Shown here one piece after another: positions 34,000-41,905 of a stretch of 64,000 nt of DNA (position 1 is its first letter; every line of letters begins with the position of its first letter). This DNA is from Paenibacillus plantarum (GTDB lineage Bacteria; Bacillota; Bacilli; Paenibacillales; NBRC-103111). A program made the translations under genes and the position numbers. The stretch covers positions 62,001-126,000 of the forward strand of contig NZ_WHNY01000065.1 in NCBI RefSeq assembly GCF_013141695.1, given 5' to 3'. Below the pieces are notes generated by a model that saw nothing but the letters and a program-made list of their open reading frames with translations, was not told where the DNA came from and made no database searches.

Positions 34000-35619
34000 T
34001 TAACGAAGCAATTGCAGAACGCCTTGTGGTTGTTGGTTCGCTTGAGCCAACATTGCTTGAGCTGCTTGGGAAAGGATGTTGGATTTTGTGAAATCCATCA
34101 TTTCTTTCGCCATATCCACGTCACGGATACGGGATTCAGCTGCTGTCAAGTTCTCAGAAGCAGTTTGCAAGTTGTTGATTGTGTGCTCCAAACGGTTTTG
34201 AACAGCACCCATTTTGGAACGTTGGGAAGATACGTTTTTGATAGCTGAATCAAGTGAATCTAACGCTTTGGAAGCACTAGTCGCAGTACTTACATCGACA
34301 GAAGAAATACCAAGAGCTGCAGAACGCATGTCGCCAATGCCAAAGCTAATTGTTTGTCCACGGTTTGCACCAATTTGGAACGTCACACCGCCACCACTAG
34401 AGGATTCTGTTTGAGCTTGGCTCAATCCAAGATCTTTAACAGCTGTTCCGCCAGCTTGATCATCCAATCTTACTGGGCCGCTTTCGCTATTGATTACAAA
34501 TCTTCCATCTTTATCAGCGTTCACAGTTACTTTCTCAATATAGCCTGCTTGACCAGACGATTTCCCAGTTGTATTGTTGTATGCGGTGATGGCAGCATTG
34601 AGGTCTGTTTGCAACTGAGTAGCAGTAGAAGACATTTTGTCTTTGTTATTAATAGCTGCTGTTGTTGTCACTTGCATCAAGATGTCACCAACATGCATAT
34701 CAAACTTAGTGCCCGAAGCAATATTTGCACCGTTATAGTTGGAATCGCCATCTTTTTTAACTGCAGTGTTCATCACAGTTTTCAACACACCATTAGCTGC
34801 CGCAACATCAATTTTAGAATCAGTTCCCTTAGTTCCACTTTCTAGTACTAGTTTGCCATTTGTTGTATCAATATAACCAGTAACATGCGCTACACTTTTA
34901 CCTGAAGCATCGATAGCTTCATTAATTTTGTTTACAATAAGCTCAGCAGCTGCATTACGGGAAGTACTGCTGCTTGTCATGCCGCTAAGCGTACCTTTTT
35001 CAACACTTGTAAGATCTTGCCAGTTTACATCAATATCAGTACCATCAATAGTAATTGTTTCTTTTACAAATTGGCTTGCTGCCAGAGCAGATTTATTATT
35101 TTCAATAGCAGCAGCTGAAGTTGAAGTACCGCCAGACAATTTAGCTACAATCGCTCCATTTGTTGAATCTTGAGCTACGTTGGATGTGCCAGCAGATTTC
35201 AAGTTACCATTCAGCAACTTTTGAGTATTGAACTCAGTTGTGTTACCGATACGGTCGATCTCGGATTTAAGCTGTTTAACCTCTTCTTGAAGTGCTGCAC
35301 GGTCGTCATTTGTGTTCGTTCCGTTTGCGGATTGGTCAGACAATTCGCGCATACGTTGAAGGATGGAGTGAGTTTCGTTCAATGCACCCTCAGCTGTTTG
35401 AATCAAGGAGATACCATCTTGAGCATTCTTAGCAGCCATATCCAAACCGCGGATTTGTGCTCTCATTTTCTCGGAGATTGCTAGACCAGCTGCATCATCA
35501 CCAGCGCGGTTGATGCGAAGACCGGAAGACAATTTCTCAAGGGATTTGCTTGCTGCTGCTGTGTTACCCGTCAATTGACGGTGAGTGTTCGCTGCTGCGA
35601 TATTGTGATTAATTCTCAT
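34000..35619 (-). CDS. hag: Flagellin
   Basis: Filament subunit of 539 residues. The N-terminal D0/D1 region (about 1-170: MRINHNIAAANTHRQLTGN, SSGLRINRAGDDAAGLAISEKMR, QTAEGALNETHSILQRMREL) and the C-terminal D1/D0 region (last 100 residues, ending ANQQPQGVLQLLR) are highly conserved. The central 250 residues are variable and Ser/Thr/Ala-rich, giving many potential O-glycosylation sites for the adjacent island. The ATG at 35617-35619 follows AGGAGGAAG; an in-frame start 36 bases upstream has no support. The leader carries two CsrA-type hairpins and a sigma-D promoter. Confidence 0.97.
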   Translation of the reverse strand: MRINHNIAAANTHRQLTGNTAAASKSLEKLSSGLRINRAGDDAAGLAISEKMRAQIRGLDMAAKNAQDGISLIQTAEGALNETHSILQRMRELSDQSANGTNTNDDRAALQEEVKQLKSEIDRIGNTTEFNTQKLLNGNLKSAGTSNVAQDSTNGAIVAKLSGGTSTSAAAIENNKSALAASQFVKETITIDGTDIDVNWQDLTSVEKGTLSGMTSSSTSRNAAAELIVNKINEAIDASGKSVAHVTGYIDTTNGKLVLESGTKGTDSKIDVAAANGVLKTVMNTAVKKDGDSNYNGANIASGTKFDMHVGDILMQVTTTAAINNKDKMSSTATQLQTDLNAAITAYNNTTGKSSGQAGYIEKVTVNADKDGRFVINSESGPVRLDDQAGGTAVKDLGLSQAQTESSSGGGVTFQIGANRGQTISFGIGDMRSAALGISSVDVSTATSASKALDSLDSAIKNVSSQRSKMGAVQNRLEHTINNLQTASENLTAAESRIRDVDMAKEMMDFTKSNILSQAAQAMLAQANQQPQGVLQLLR

Positions 35620-35625
35620 GTGTTT

Positions 35626-35638
35626 CTTCCTCCTGAAG
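35626..35638 (-). promoter_or_regulatory. CsrA-type hairpin overlapping the flagellin ribosome site
   Basis: In the mRNA CUUC-AGGAG-GAAG folds into a short hairpin that puts GGA of the Shine-Dalgarno sequence in the loop, the layout CsrA recognises in the B. subtilis hag leader. Seven bases later comes the start codon. Confidence 0.7.
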
Positions 35639-35647
35639 GTTCGTTTG

Positions 35648-35665
35648 ATCCACATCCATGTGGAT
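35648..35665 (-). promoter_or_regulatory. Upstream CsrA-type hairpin in the flagellin leader
   Basis: In the mRNA AUCCACAUGGAUGUGGAU is a perfect inverted repeat. Folded with a six-base loop it presents GGA, and its centre ACAUGGAUGU closely matches the CsrA consensus RUACARGGAUGU. It lies 28 bases before the start codon. Confidence 0.72.
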
Positions 35666-35719
35666 TTATTTTGAGCTCACAAGCGGGTCGGCCGCCCAGC
35701 TTGAGGCCCGTTGTTATAT

Positions 35720-35747
35720 ATATCGTCCTAGCGATTCCGAAAGTTTA
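35720..35747 (-). promoter_or_regulatory. Sigma-D-like promoter of flagellin
   Basis: On the minus strand TAAA (35744-35747) and GACGATAT (35720-35727) are separated by 16 bases, one mismatch from the flagellar -10 consensus. A leader of about 95 bases would follow, containing both CsrA hairpins. Confidence 0.75.
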
Positions 35748-35755
35748 TAGGTAAA

Positions 35756-35786
35756 TACAAAAAAATGTCGACCAAGGTCGACATTT
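35756..35786 (-). terminator. Terminator after csrA
   Basis: A perfect 11-bp stem (35763-35773 with 35776-35786, arms AAATGTCGACC) is followed on the minus strand by a T run. It starts six bases beyond the csrA stop and insulates flagellin from the fliW-csrA unit. Confidence 0.88.
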
Positions 35787-35791
35787 CCGCT

Positions 35792-36022
35792 TTATTTGGA
35801 CTTATTCATTAATTTGCTTAGGTTTAAAGGACTAATTGGATTAGAAACCGCTTCTTTATTCGACTCTTGTATGTTCTGATAGATCTCTTTGCGGAAAACT
35901 TCGACATGTTTTGGTGCGCGAATGCCCACACGAATCGTATCTCCCTCACTACCCAGAACGACGATCTCGATCTGATCACCGATCATAATCGATTCTCCTT
36001 TTTTCCTGGCCAATACGAGCAT
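35792..36022 (-). CDS. csrA: CsrA carbon storage/flagellin translation regulator
   Basis: RNA-binding dimer that blocks ribosome access to GGA-containing leaders; in Bacillus its main target is the flagellin mRNA. The 76-residue protein begins MLVLARKKGESIMIGDQIEI and has the VRIGIRAP-equivalent VGIRAPKHVEVFRKEI strand that carries RNA-binding residues. The ATG at 36020-36022 follows GGAGGGGTGAGGAG; a GTG nine bases upstream overlaps the fliW end. FliW is immediately upstream, and the likely target sites are in the flagellin leader just downstream. Confidence 0.96.
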   Translation of the reverse strand: MLVLARKKGESIMIGDQIEIVVLGSEGDTIRVGIRAPKHVEVFRKEIYQNIQESNKEAVSNPISPLNLSKLMNKSK

Positions 36023-36027
36023 ACTCC

Positions 36028-36483
36028 TCACCCCTCCACTTGTGTTGGTTCGCCTACTTCGCTTAACACGATTTCATGTTTGACGTTGTACTCCGAGTCG
36101 TGCAAGATAATCTGCTTGGCTAACTGCTCTTGTACATTCCATATAATAGGCGCCAGGAGGTTAAGTGTAATTTTCGTAAAATCATCATTTACCGTAACGA
36201 CCGACCAGACTTGCACATCCTCTGGCTTCTCAATGTTTAATTCAGTCTGCACAGCGTCTGGAATACTTAACTCATAATCTTTAAAGAAAAGAAAAGGGTC
36301 TGTTACCAAAAAAGTAAGACCGCCTTCTTGTACGGATTGGAAATATGAGAAAGGAGCACTATCAGCTGGCTGAACTAATGTAAACCGAGTTAGTTCTTCA
36401 AAGCCTGGCACTCCTTGTGTAAACGTGACTATATCCGAGTCCTGCACTTCGATCTCTCCGAAAAATAAAGTCGTTATCTTCAT
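36028..36483 (-). CDS. fliW: FliW flagellar assembly factor, CsrA antagonist
   Basis: Binds either flagellin or CsrA, so that flagellin build-up frees CsrA to repress flagellin translation. The 151-residue protein has the family signature beginning KITTLFFGEIEVQDSDIVTF, GVPGFEEL, and PFLFFKDYELSIPD. It ends five bases before the csrA start. Gene order fliW-csrA-flagellin is the classic arrangement for this feedback loop. Confidence 0.95.
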   Translation of the reverse strand: MKITTLFFGEIEVQDSDIVTFTQGVPGFEELTRFTLVQPADSAPFSYFQSVQEGGLTFLVTDPFLFFKDYELSIPDAVQTELNIEKPEDVQVWSVVTVNDDFTKITLNLLAPIIWNVQEQLAKQIILHDSEYNVKHEIVLSEVGEPTQVEG

Positions 36484-36627
36484 CTACCTAGCTCCTTCAT
36501 TTGAACGAATAATGAGAAAACCTCTATCGGGGCCATTCGAAGATGAGCGACCGCGTTTAGAGGTAGGTTATATCACCAATAATCAAGCTGTTTTCGGAAA
36601 CCGAAAAATTATACTTTCTTATGTGGT

Positions 36628-36656
36628 AAAAAAGGCTATAGAAATCATCTATAGCC
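36628..36656 (-). terminator. Terminator after the DUF6470 gene
   Basis: Minus-strand hairpin GGCTATAG/CTATAGCC (36634-36641 with 36649-36656) followed by six Ts (36628-36633), 14 bases beyond the stop. fliW-csrA therefore probably has its own promoter within 36484-36627. Confidence 0.8.
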
Positions 36657-36669
36657 TGATTATACCCTA

Positions 36670-37239
36670 TTATGTTTTGAAATCAATTTGTGGCACCGAG
36701 ATATCTACCTTAGGATATTGTCTCATGTAAATATCAAGTTTACCTCGATTATACTCAATCTCAGGCTTATTCACTTGCGCATTAACATTTATTTTACCGT
36801 CCGTAACATTGATTTCAGCTTTGCGTGCTGTATACGTTATATCAACGTTATCGTAACTTGCTTCACCGTAGTAATCGAATTGTGGACGGCTAATACTAAG
36901 GTCTTTCGCAATCTCAGCAATTGCATTCCCGCCATGATGAATGGCAGCCATCCTATTGCCATCCTCTACACGCCTGGCGATCCCCTGCATAGCAATTTGT
37001 GAGCACTGAGAATAGATCCGGCTCAAAGCTGTTAGAATCGGCCCTTGACCAAGGGCGTCCCAAGCTCGGCTTTGATCTATCTCTAGCTCTCCCCTAGGCT
37101 GTTGTATGTCCTGTTTAGGGCGATCAACTTGCATTTCATAAGTAGCTCTAGGCTGTCGAATATCTTGCTTTCCGAGGTCGGCATCTATTCCAATTAGAGC
37201 CGGCTGCTGGCTTATTTGTATTTGTGGGATACTTGGCAC
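36670..37239 (-). CDS. DUF6470 family protein (YviE-like)
   Basis: Protein of 189 residues corresponding to B. subtilis YviE, found between flgL and fliW; function unknown. It has repeated IQISQQPALIGIDA / QDIQQPRGELEI-type beta segments with Arg/Gln-Pro spacing, a central helical part (AWDALGQGPILTALSRIYSQCSQIAMQGIARR) and further alternating beta repeats at the end (PKVDISVPQIDF). It uses a GTG start (37237-37239) with AGGAGG eight bases upstream, 25 bases after flgL. Confidence 0.85.
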   Translation of the reverse strand: MPSIPQIQISQQPALIGIDADLGKQDIRQPRATYEMQVDRPKQDIQQPRGELEIDQSRAWDALGQGPILTALSRIYSQCSQIAMQGIARRVEDGNRMAAIHHGGNAIAEIAKDLSISRPQFDYYGEASYDNVDITYTARKAEINVTDGKINVNAQVNKPEIEYNRGKLDIYMRQYPKVDISVPQIDFKT

Positions 37240-37264
37240 TTCAACCGCCTCCTAATTGAAATTA

Positions 37265-38164
37265 TTACCGCAAGAAATCAACTAATGTAGGGACAATCAC
37301 TTTGGATCCGGCAGAAAGCGAAGCCTGGTAGACATTCTCTTCCATTTTCAAATTGGTGATAACTAATGACATGTCTGCATCTTCCGTCTTCGATTGCAGA
37401 CTTTGCAAGTTAATACCAATGTCTTGCAAGCGCTCCTCTGCAAGCTGAACGCGATTTGTTTTGGCACCAATATCTGCGCGTGCACCCAGGACTCCACTCA
37501 TTCTTTGATCCATAAGTTCAATAGACTTCTGTATATCTGGTGTTGTACCTGATGCTAAAGCCGCAGATAAATCCTTTAAAATTTGAAAAGCGTTATTAAC
37601 ATCACCGGATTTGCCAAAAATCTCTTCCGCTGTTTTATTCATAGCGATTTGAACGCCAGCACCAATTTCAAACTTAATTTCACCACTATCCGTTACAGCA
37701 TTAGCTGCATTATCCGGATCAGGAAATGGCGCCTTATCTGTGATTTGCCCATTAAAGACAAATTTACCATTGAATTGACTATTTCCGATGTTCGTTAACT
37801 GATTATACAACTGGTCAATCTCCGTTTTCATCGCATTCAGCGACTCTTCCGAGTTGGTGCCATTCGCAGCTGCTACAGCAAGCTCACGCGCTCTTTGCAT
37901 GACACTTCCGGTTTGATCCAACATCGTATCCGTATAATCTAGAAAAGAAACCGTCGCATCGACGTTTCTCTGATATTGATCGTTCGTTTCTAGCTCACTT
38001 CGGTAGCGCATAGAGAAACTAATTCCCACCGGATCATCTGAAGGCTTATTGATCTTGCGACCTGTTGACAATTGATCTTGAAGCTTATCCATCCGCGATA
38101 AATTTCCATTCAAATTACGCAGCAATTGTGTGTTTAACATGCCTTGTGTTACGCGAAGAGCCAT
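37265..38164 (-). CDS. flgL: FlgL hook-filament junction protein (HAP3)
   Basis: Forms the junction between FlgK and the flagellin filament. The 299-residue protein is flagellin-like at both ends: RVTQGMLNTQLLRNLNGNLSRMDKLQDQLSTGRKINKPSDDPVG at the start and ISLQSLQSKTEDAD-type coiled coil ending SKVIVPTLVDFLR. Length and motifs are standard. It follows flgK by 39 bases. Confidence 0.95.
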   Translation of the reverse strand: MALRVTQGMLNTQLLRNLNGNLSRMDKLQDQLSTGRKINKPSDDPVGISFSMRYRSELETNDQYQRNVDATVSFLDYTDTMLDQTGSVMQRARELAVAAANGTNSEESLNAMKTEIDQLYNQLTNIGNSQFNGKFVFNGQITDKAPFPDPDNAANAVTDSGEIKFEIGAGVQIAMNKTAEEIFGKSGDVNNAFQILKDLSAALASGTTPDIQKSIELMDQRMSGVLGARADIGAKTNRVQLAEERLQDIGINLQSLQSKTEDADMSLVITNLKMEENVYQASLSAGSKVIVPTLVDFLR

Positions 38165-38203
38165 TGCAATTCCACCCCATACCTCAAGTTTTGTTACTTA
38201 CAT

Positions 38204-39649
38204 CTATCTGCCTACTGTACCCATTGAGTTAATCACCTTATCTAGCATCTCATCAAATGTAGTTAAGGAACGCGCTGCCGCGTTATATGCATGCTGGTAT
38301 TTAATCATATCGGCCATTTCTTCATCTAACGAAACACCGCTTACGGATTGACGTCTTGCATCCACTTGATCGACAAGAATCTTCTGGTTAGAAACTTGGC
38401 GTTGAGCCTCTTGCGTTTGGACCCCGATTTCGGAGACTACTGCACGAAGGAACTCGTCAAATGTCCCACCATTCAAAATGATTTTGGTAACTCCCGATCC
38501 GTCGAAATTATATTTCTGATTTTTGATTCCCGCCATTTTCAGCGCTAGCTCATTATTACCTTTTACAACATGCTCAACACCATTGGCGTCAAAATACGTC
38601 TTCGAAGAAGCTGCAATATTTTCAACATTATCTGTAATATTCGCACTAACTTTAAATGTGGCTGCAGCTGTACTGAAATCAGCAATCGGAGTGAAGAAAT
38701 CGCCACCTTTTGTAGGAGGATCTTGCAACGTGTACCCTTCTTTATGTGCCGCATTCACCGAAGTTACAATGGTGGAAACCATCGAATTCAATTGATTCTT
38801 ATACTCTGTAACGTAACGTTGATTGGATAGCATAAGTCCATAAAGCTCACCGCTGTTTAAATCAGCTGGATACGCAGAAGCTGCCGTATTCTCATCGAAC
38901 TCTGTAGCTGTGCTTGCCACAACCAAATCCTGATTTCCCATCTTCACACGATAACCGCCTGATTCTTCTTGAACGGAAACATTGATAACCTTTGACAGTT
39001 CATCGACTAGCAAATCACGCTGATCGCGAAGATCATTCGCATTATTGCCAAGACCCTCAACACGGAAAATCTCATTATTCAAGCCGGCAATTTGCTTTAG
39101 TGTTGTATTCACTTGTGTGACTTTAACCGTAATATTGTCATTTAAATCAGACGAAAGGTCGTTCAATTGCTTCGCTGCATGATTAAATGCGTCAGTTACT
39201 GCCAATGCGCTCTCTTTAACAACGGCTCTTGTCTCCAAATTATCTGGTTGCTTACTCAGCTCTTGCCAAGAGTTCCAGAAGTTATCAAGAACTTGTCGAA
39301 GACCTGTATTAGAAGGCTCATTAATAATCGCTTCCAATTTCTCAAGAGTATCTTGGCGAACAGTCCACTCGCCTAGACTCTTATTCTCATTCGCATATTG
39401 CTTATCTAGGAAAGCTTCACGAATACGTTTCACTTCTGTAAACTCGACACCCTGCCCCATTTGTCCAGGGATTGTTGAACGGTTAAAACTTAATGCCTCA
39501 ATGGGCTCAGAAGCAACCATTTTGACAACCTGGCGTGAAAAGCCCGGCGTGTTGGCATTTGCCACGTTATGTCCAGCCGTTGTAAGTGCTGCTTGCTGCG
39601 TTAGGATCCCACGCTTGGATATTTCAATTCCGCCAAAAGTTGATCTCAT
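38204..39649 (-). CDS. flgK: FlgK hook-filament junction protein (HAP1)
   Basis: First junction protein, placed on the hook before FlgL and filament. The 481-residue protein starts MRSTFGGIEISKRGILTQQAALTTAGHNVANANTPGFSRQ, the rod/hook family signature, and ends with the FlgK helix EEMADMIKYQHAYNAAARSLTTFDEMLDKVIN. It lies in flgM-flgN-flgK-flgL order. Confidence 0.96.
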   Translation of the reverse strand: MRSTFGGIEISKRGILTQQAALTTAGHNVANANTPGFSRQVVKMVASEPIEALSFNRSTIPGQMGQGVEFTEVKRIREAFLDKQYANENKSLGEWTVRQDTLEKLEAIINEPSNTGLRQVLDNFWNSWQELSKQPDNLETRAVVKESALAVTDAFNHAAKQLNDLSSDLNDNITVKVTQVNTTLKQIAGLNNEIFRVEGLGNNANDLRDQRDLLVDELSKVINVSVQEESGGYRVKMGNQDLVVASTATEFDENTAASAYPADLNSGELYGLMLSNQRYVTEYKNQLNSMVSTIVTSVNAAHKEGYTLQDPPTKGGDFFTPIADFSTAAATFKVSANITDNVENIAASSKTYFDANGVEHVVKGNNELALKMAGIKNQKYNFDGSGVTKIILNGGTFDEFLRAVVSEIGVQTQEAQRQVSNQKILVDQVDARRQSVSGVSLDEEMADMIKYQHAYNAAARSLTTFDEMLDKVINSMGTVGR

Positions 39650-39697
39650 GGTTTCTCTCTCCTATGCCCTACTGGGTATTCTGATTAAGATTTACGC

Positions 39698-40195
39698 CTA
39701 GCCTCTTCGATCGAAAAGTCCTTGCCGATTTCCGCTCTTAGCTTGGTTCGGATTCTTGTACACCATATCATCATCTGGCGGTCCAATAATAAGATCCAGT
39801 GAATAGTCTACAAAAGCCAATGATTGCTCAATCAATTGTTGATTGATTACGTTACTTAACTTCAATTCCTCTATGGTAACAAGCAGTGTTTGTTGAGCTT
39901 TCATAAGTGCTTGCTTCTCTTCAGCTTTAAAAATCACTTTAATTAAATCACTTACCGTGATATTGGGATTGGGATTGTAACCTCTCGATATCAAGTAAGA
40001 ACCGATGAATAAAATACGTTGTTGATTCGCCTCTGCAATCGCTCTAACCCACTTGTTCTCTCGATTCACAATCATATTGAGCTCATCAATATTGTTGCTG
40101 ACAAGGACCTGCTTCTTCACCTTGGCTAGTTCAAGCAATGCCTCATGCGCTTCCTGCAGTGTGTTCATCGTTTCCAATAAAGGCTGTATTGACAT
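39698..40195 (-). CDS. flgN: FlgN-family chaperone
   Basis: Helical export chaperone for FlgK and FlgL. The 165-residue protein has a long coiled N-terminal half (LLETMNTLQEAHEALLELAKVKKQVLVSNN) and the family NRENKWVRAIAEANQQRILF segment. I chose the ATG at 40193-40195 with GGGTGA upstream over a GTG nine bases earlier. It lies directly before flgK and after flgM, as yvyG does in B. subtilis. Confidence 0.9.
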   Translation of the reverse strand: MSIQPLLETMNTLQEAHEALLELAKVKKQVLVSNNIDELNMIVNRENKWVRAIAEANQQRILFIGSYLISRGYNPNPNITVSDLIKVIFKAEEKQALMKAQQTLLVTIEELKLSNVINQQLIEQSLAFVDYSLDLIIGPPDDDMVYKNPNQAKSGNRQGLFDRRG

Positions 40196-40234
40196 TATCG
40201 TCACCCACTTTTATCTAATGTATAAATGAGCTGT

Positions 40235-40504
40235 TTATTTCAAGTATGGTAACATCTTCTCTGCGATTTTACCCGCGTCCACATGGTAAGTTCCAGATAC
40301 AACAGAAGATTTCAATTGATCAATTCGAAGGGATCGCTCTTCTGTTCGATTTCCTTGAGCACCAAGCAGCTCTTTCGCTTCAGCAGATATCTCAACCTGA
40401 TCCTTCGCTTTACCCTTCTTCCCTGCAGCCTGTGCGAATGCGGATTCTCCCGATTTCTTATATGGATTCACATTGCCAATGCGCCCATTATCATTAATTT
40501 TCAT
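40235..40504 (-). CDS. flgM: FlgM anti-sigma-D factor
   Basis: Holds the flagellar sigma factor until the hook-basal body is done. The 89-residue protein has the natively disordered N-terminus (MKINDNGRIGNVNPYKKSG) and the conserved sigma-binding C-terminus (VEISAEAKELL ... LRIDQLKSSVVSGTYHVDAGKIAEKML). A near-consensus sigma-D promoter lies 60-90 bases upstream at 40565-40592, overlapping the terminator hairpin of yvyF. Confidence 0.95.
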   Translation of the reverse strand: MKINDNGRIGNVNPYKKSGESAFAQAAGKKGKAKDQVEISAEAKELLGAQGNRTEERSLRIDQLKSSVVSGTYHVDAGKIAEKMLPYLK

Positions 40505-40534
40505 ACCGATACACTCCTATATTCTCTGACCTAA

Positions 40535-40574
40535 AAAATAAAATGCCGATAATCGTTAGAACTATTATCGGCAT
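40535..40574 (-). terminator. Terminator after yvyF, overlapping the flgM promoter
   Basis: A perfect 11-bp stem ATGCCGATAAT/ATTATCGGCAT (40543-40553 with 40564-40574) is followed on the minus strand by a T-rich TTTTATTTTTTAG tail. Its upstream arm contains the sigma-D -10 element of flgM. Confidence 0.82.
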
Positions 40575-40592
40575 CTTCTATATGAAACTTTA
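40565..40592 (-). promoter_or_regulatory. Sigma-D-like promoter of flgM-flgN-flgK-flgL
   Basis: On the minus strand TAAA (40589-40592), 16 bases, then GCCGATAA (40565-40572): seven of eight bases match the sigma-D -10 consensus and the -35 is exact. It starts within the yvyF-flgM gap. Confidence 0.75.
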
Positions 40593-40616
40593 TATCTTAA
40601 CTGACCTATTTCTAAA

Positions 40617-41039
40617 TTAGTGGCGGTCCCGTAAGCGTTCTTGAATTTTAAAGCTGACTTTACTTTCCTGAGAAGCATGATCCTGCTTTCGCCGCTCATC
40701 CTCCGAATTATTCCTTACATCCTTTACAAGCTTCATTCGGCAAGGTTCGCAAATTGTATTTTCACGGATTAGAGTTCCACATACTTCACATGGATACGAC
40801 ATATTAGGCGCATGCAGAATGGAAATGCGGCCTTCACGAATGAACTTTGTAATTTGTTTAAGAGAGACACCTGTCGCTTCGCTTAAATCGTTTATATTGA
40901 CGCCTTTATTTTCACGTAGATACTTCACACATTTCTCATATTGTAACTCTAGGTCTTTCATGCAATTCGGACAAAAATCGGCAAAGCCTTTTACAAATAT
41001 TTTCCCACAACGTGAACAATTCTGCACATTCATACTCAT
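40617..41039 (-). CDS. yvyF: YvyF/TIGR03826 flagellar-operon zinc-ribbon protein
   Basis: Protein of 140 residues conserved next to flgM in Bacillales; function not established. It has an N-terminal zinc ribbon (C8, C11, C23, C26), a helix-turn-helix-like middle (NINDLSEATGVSLKQITKFIREGRI) and a second Cys set (PCEVCGTLIRENTICEPC), which suggests a nucleic-acid-binding regulator. The ATG at 41037-41039 follows GGGGGA. It lies 110 bases downstream of comFC and ends in a strong terminator. Confidence 0.88.
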   Translation of the reverse strand: MSMNVQNCSRCGKIFVKGFADFCPNCMKDLELQYEKCVKYLRENKGVNINDLSEATGVSLKQITKFIREGRISILHAPNMSYPCEVCGTLIRENTICEPCRMKLVKDVRNNSEDERRKQDHASQESKVSFKIQERLRDRH

Positions 41040-41149
41040 TGTATGTCCCCCTTTTCAGCATTCCCAGTTTCCACTTTTTAATTCCAGTTTACCGCAATTC
41101 GACAGCTTTTGCCTAATACTATTTTTATAAAAATAGGACTTTGACCTAT

Positions 41150-41905
41150 TTATCTCGCCCATGTGAGTCCGCAAATTTCGACACGCATCGACATTTTCTC
41201 TTTTAACACCATCGCACATTGATTCATCGTACTCCCCGTTGTGTACACATCGTCAACAATATAAATAATAATGGCGTCCCCGTAACCCATTATGGCTCCA
41301 AGTTCTGTCGTATCAAACTCAAAAACGTGTGCAAGGTCATCGATCCTCTCACTTCGACTTTTAAAACTCTGCTTTGCCGTATGTTTAGAACGATTGAGTA
41401 AACGGATGACCGGAAGGTCCACTCGTAGGCCTAGCTCTCTCGCCATTTGTTCCGCTTGATTGAATCCACGCTCTTGCATGCGTTGATCACTTACGGGCAC
41501 GTAGGTGATAACTTCTCGAACTTGCCCCGCTGACGCCGATACCCGATCCAACCGAAGTTGCTGAAAAGCATGAACCAGCATATGACCGAAAACTGCCTTC
41601 AAGCGCTCGTCTCCTCGATACTTGTATCTAGCCAACAGCTCTTTCATCGTCTCATCATATCGGACGGCACTTCGGCTTTTGGCGAAATAGGTGTGCGGTT
41701 TCCGACGACAATCTGGACAATACTCACCTCGTCCACATGATAAACAAACCACCTTACGAATCCACGGAATTCGGGTGTAGCACGTGTGACAAAGCCCCAA
41801 CTGGCCTCTCTCCAGACTGGTTACCTGTTTGCACAATAAACACATTTCCCGCTTAGGGCTTAATAACGAAAATAGCGTGTTCCCGAGACGCCTCCACTTG
41901 CTCAT
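41150..41905 (-). CDS. comFC: ComFC competence protein (phosphoribosyltransferase-like)
   Basis: Needed for uptake and processing of transforming DNA in the cytoplasm, partner of ComFA. The 251-residue protein has two N-terminal Cys clusters (CLLCKQ/CHTC and CLSCGRGEYCPDC), a double-zinc module, and the C-terminal PRTase loop YIVDDVYTTGSTM. It overlaps the comFA stop as ATGA (41902-41905). No comFB gene separates the two here. Confidence 0.94.
   Translation of the reverse strand: MSKWRRLGNTLFSLLSPKREMCLLCKQVTSLERGQLGLCHTCYTRIPWIRKVVCLSCGRGEYCPDCRRKPHTYFAKSRSAVRYDETMKELLARYKYRGDERLKAVFGHMLVHAFQQLRLDRVSASAGQVREVITYVPVSDQRMQERGFNQAEQMARELGLRVDLPVIRLLNRSKHTAKQSFKSRSERIDDLAHVFEFDTTELGAIMGYGDAIIIYIVDDVYTTGSTMNQCAMVLKEKMSMRVEICGLTWAR

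Noticed and set aside
41119..41136. Perfect AT palindrome CTATTTTTATAAAAATAG between comFC and yvyF
   Set aside because: All A/T in the stem apart from the ends, no T run after a GC stem; too weak to call a terminator or an operator.
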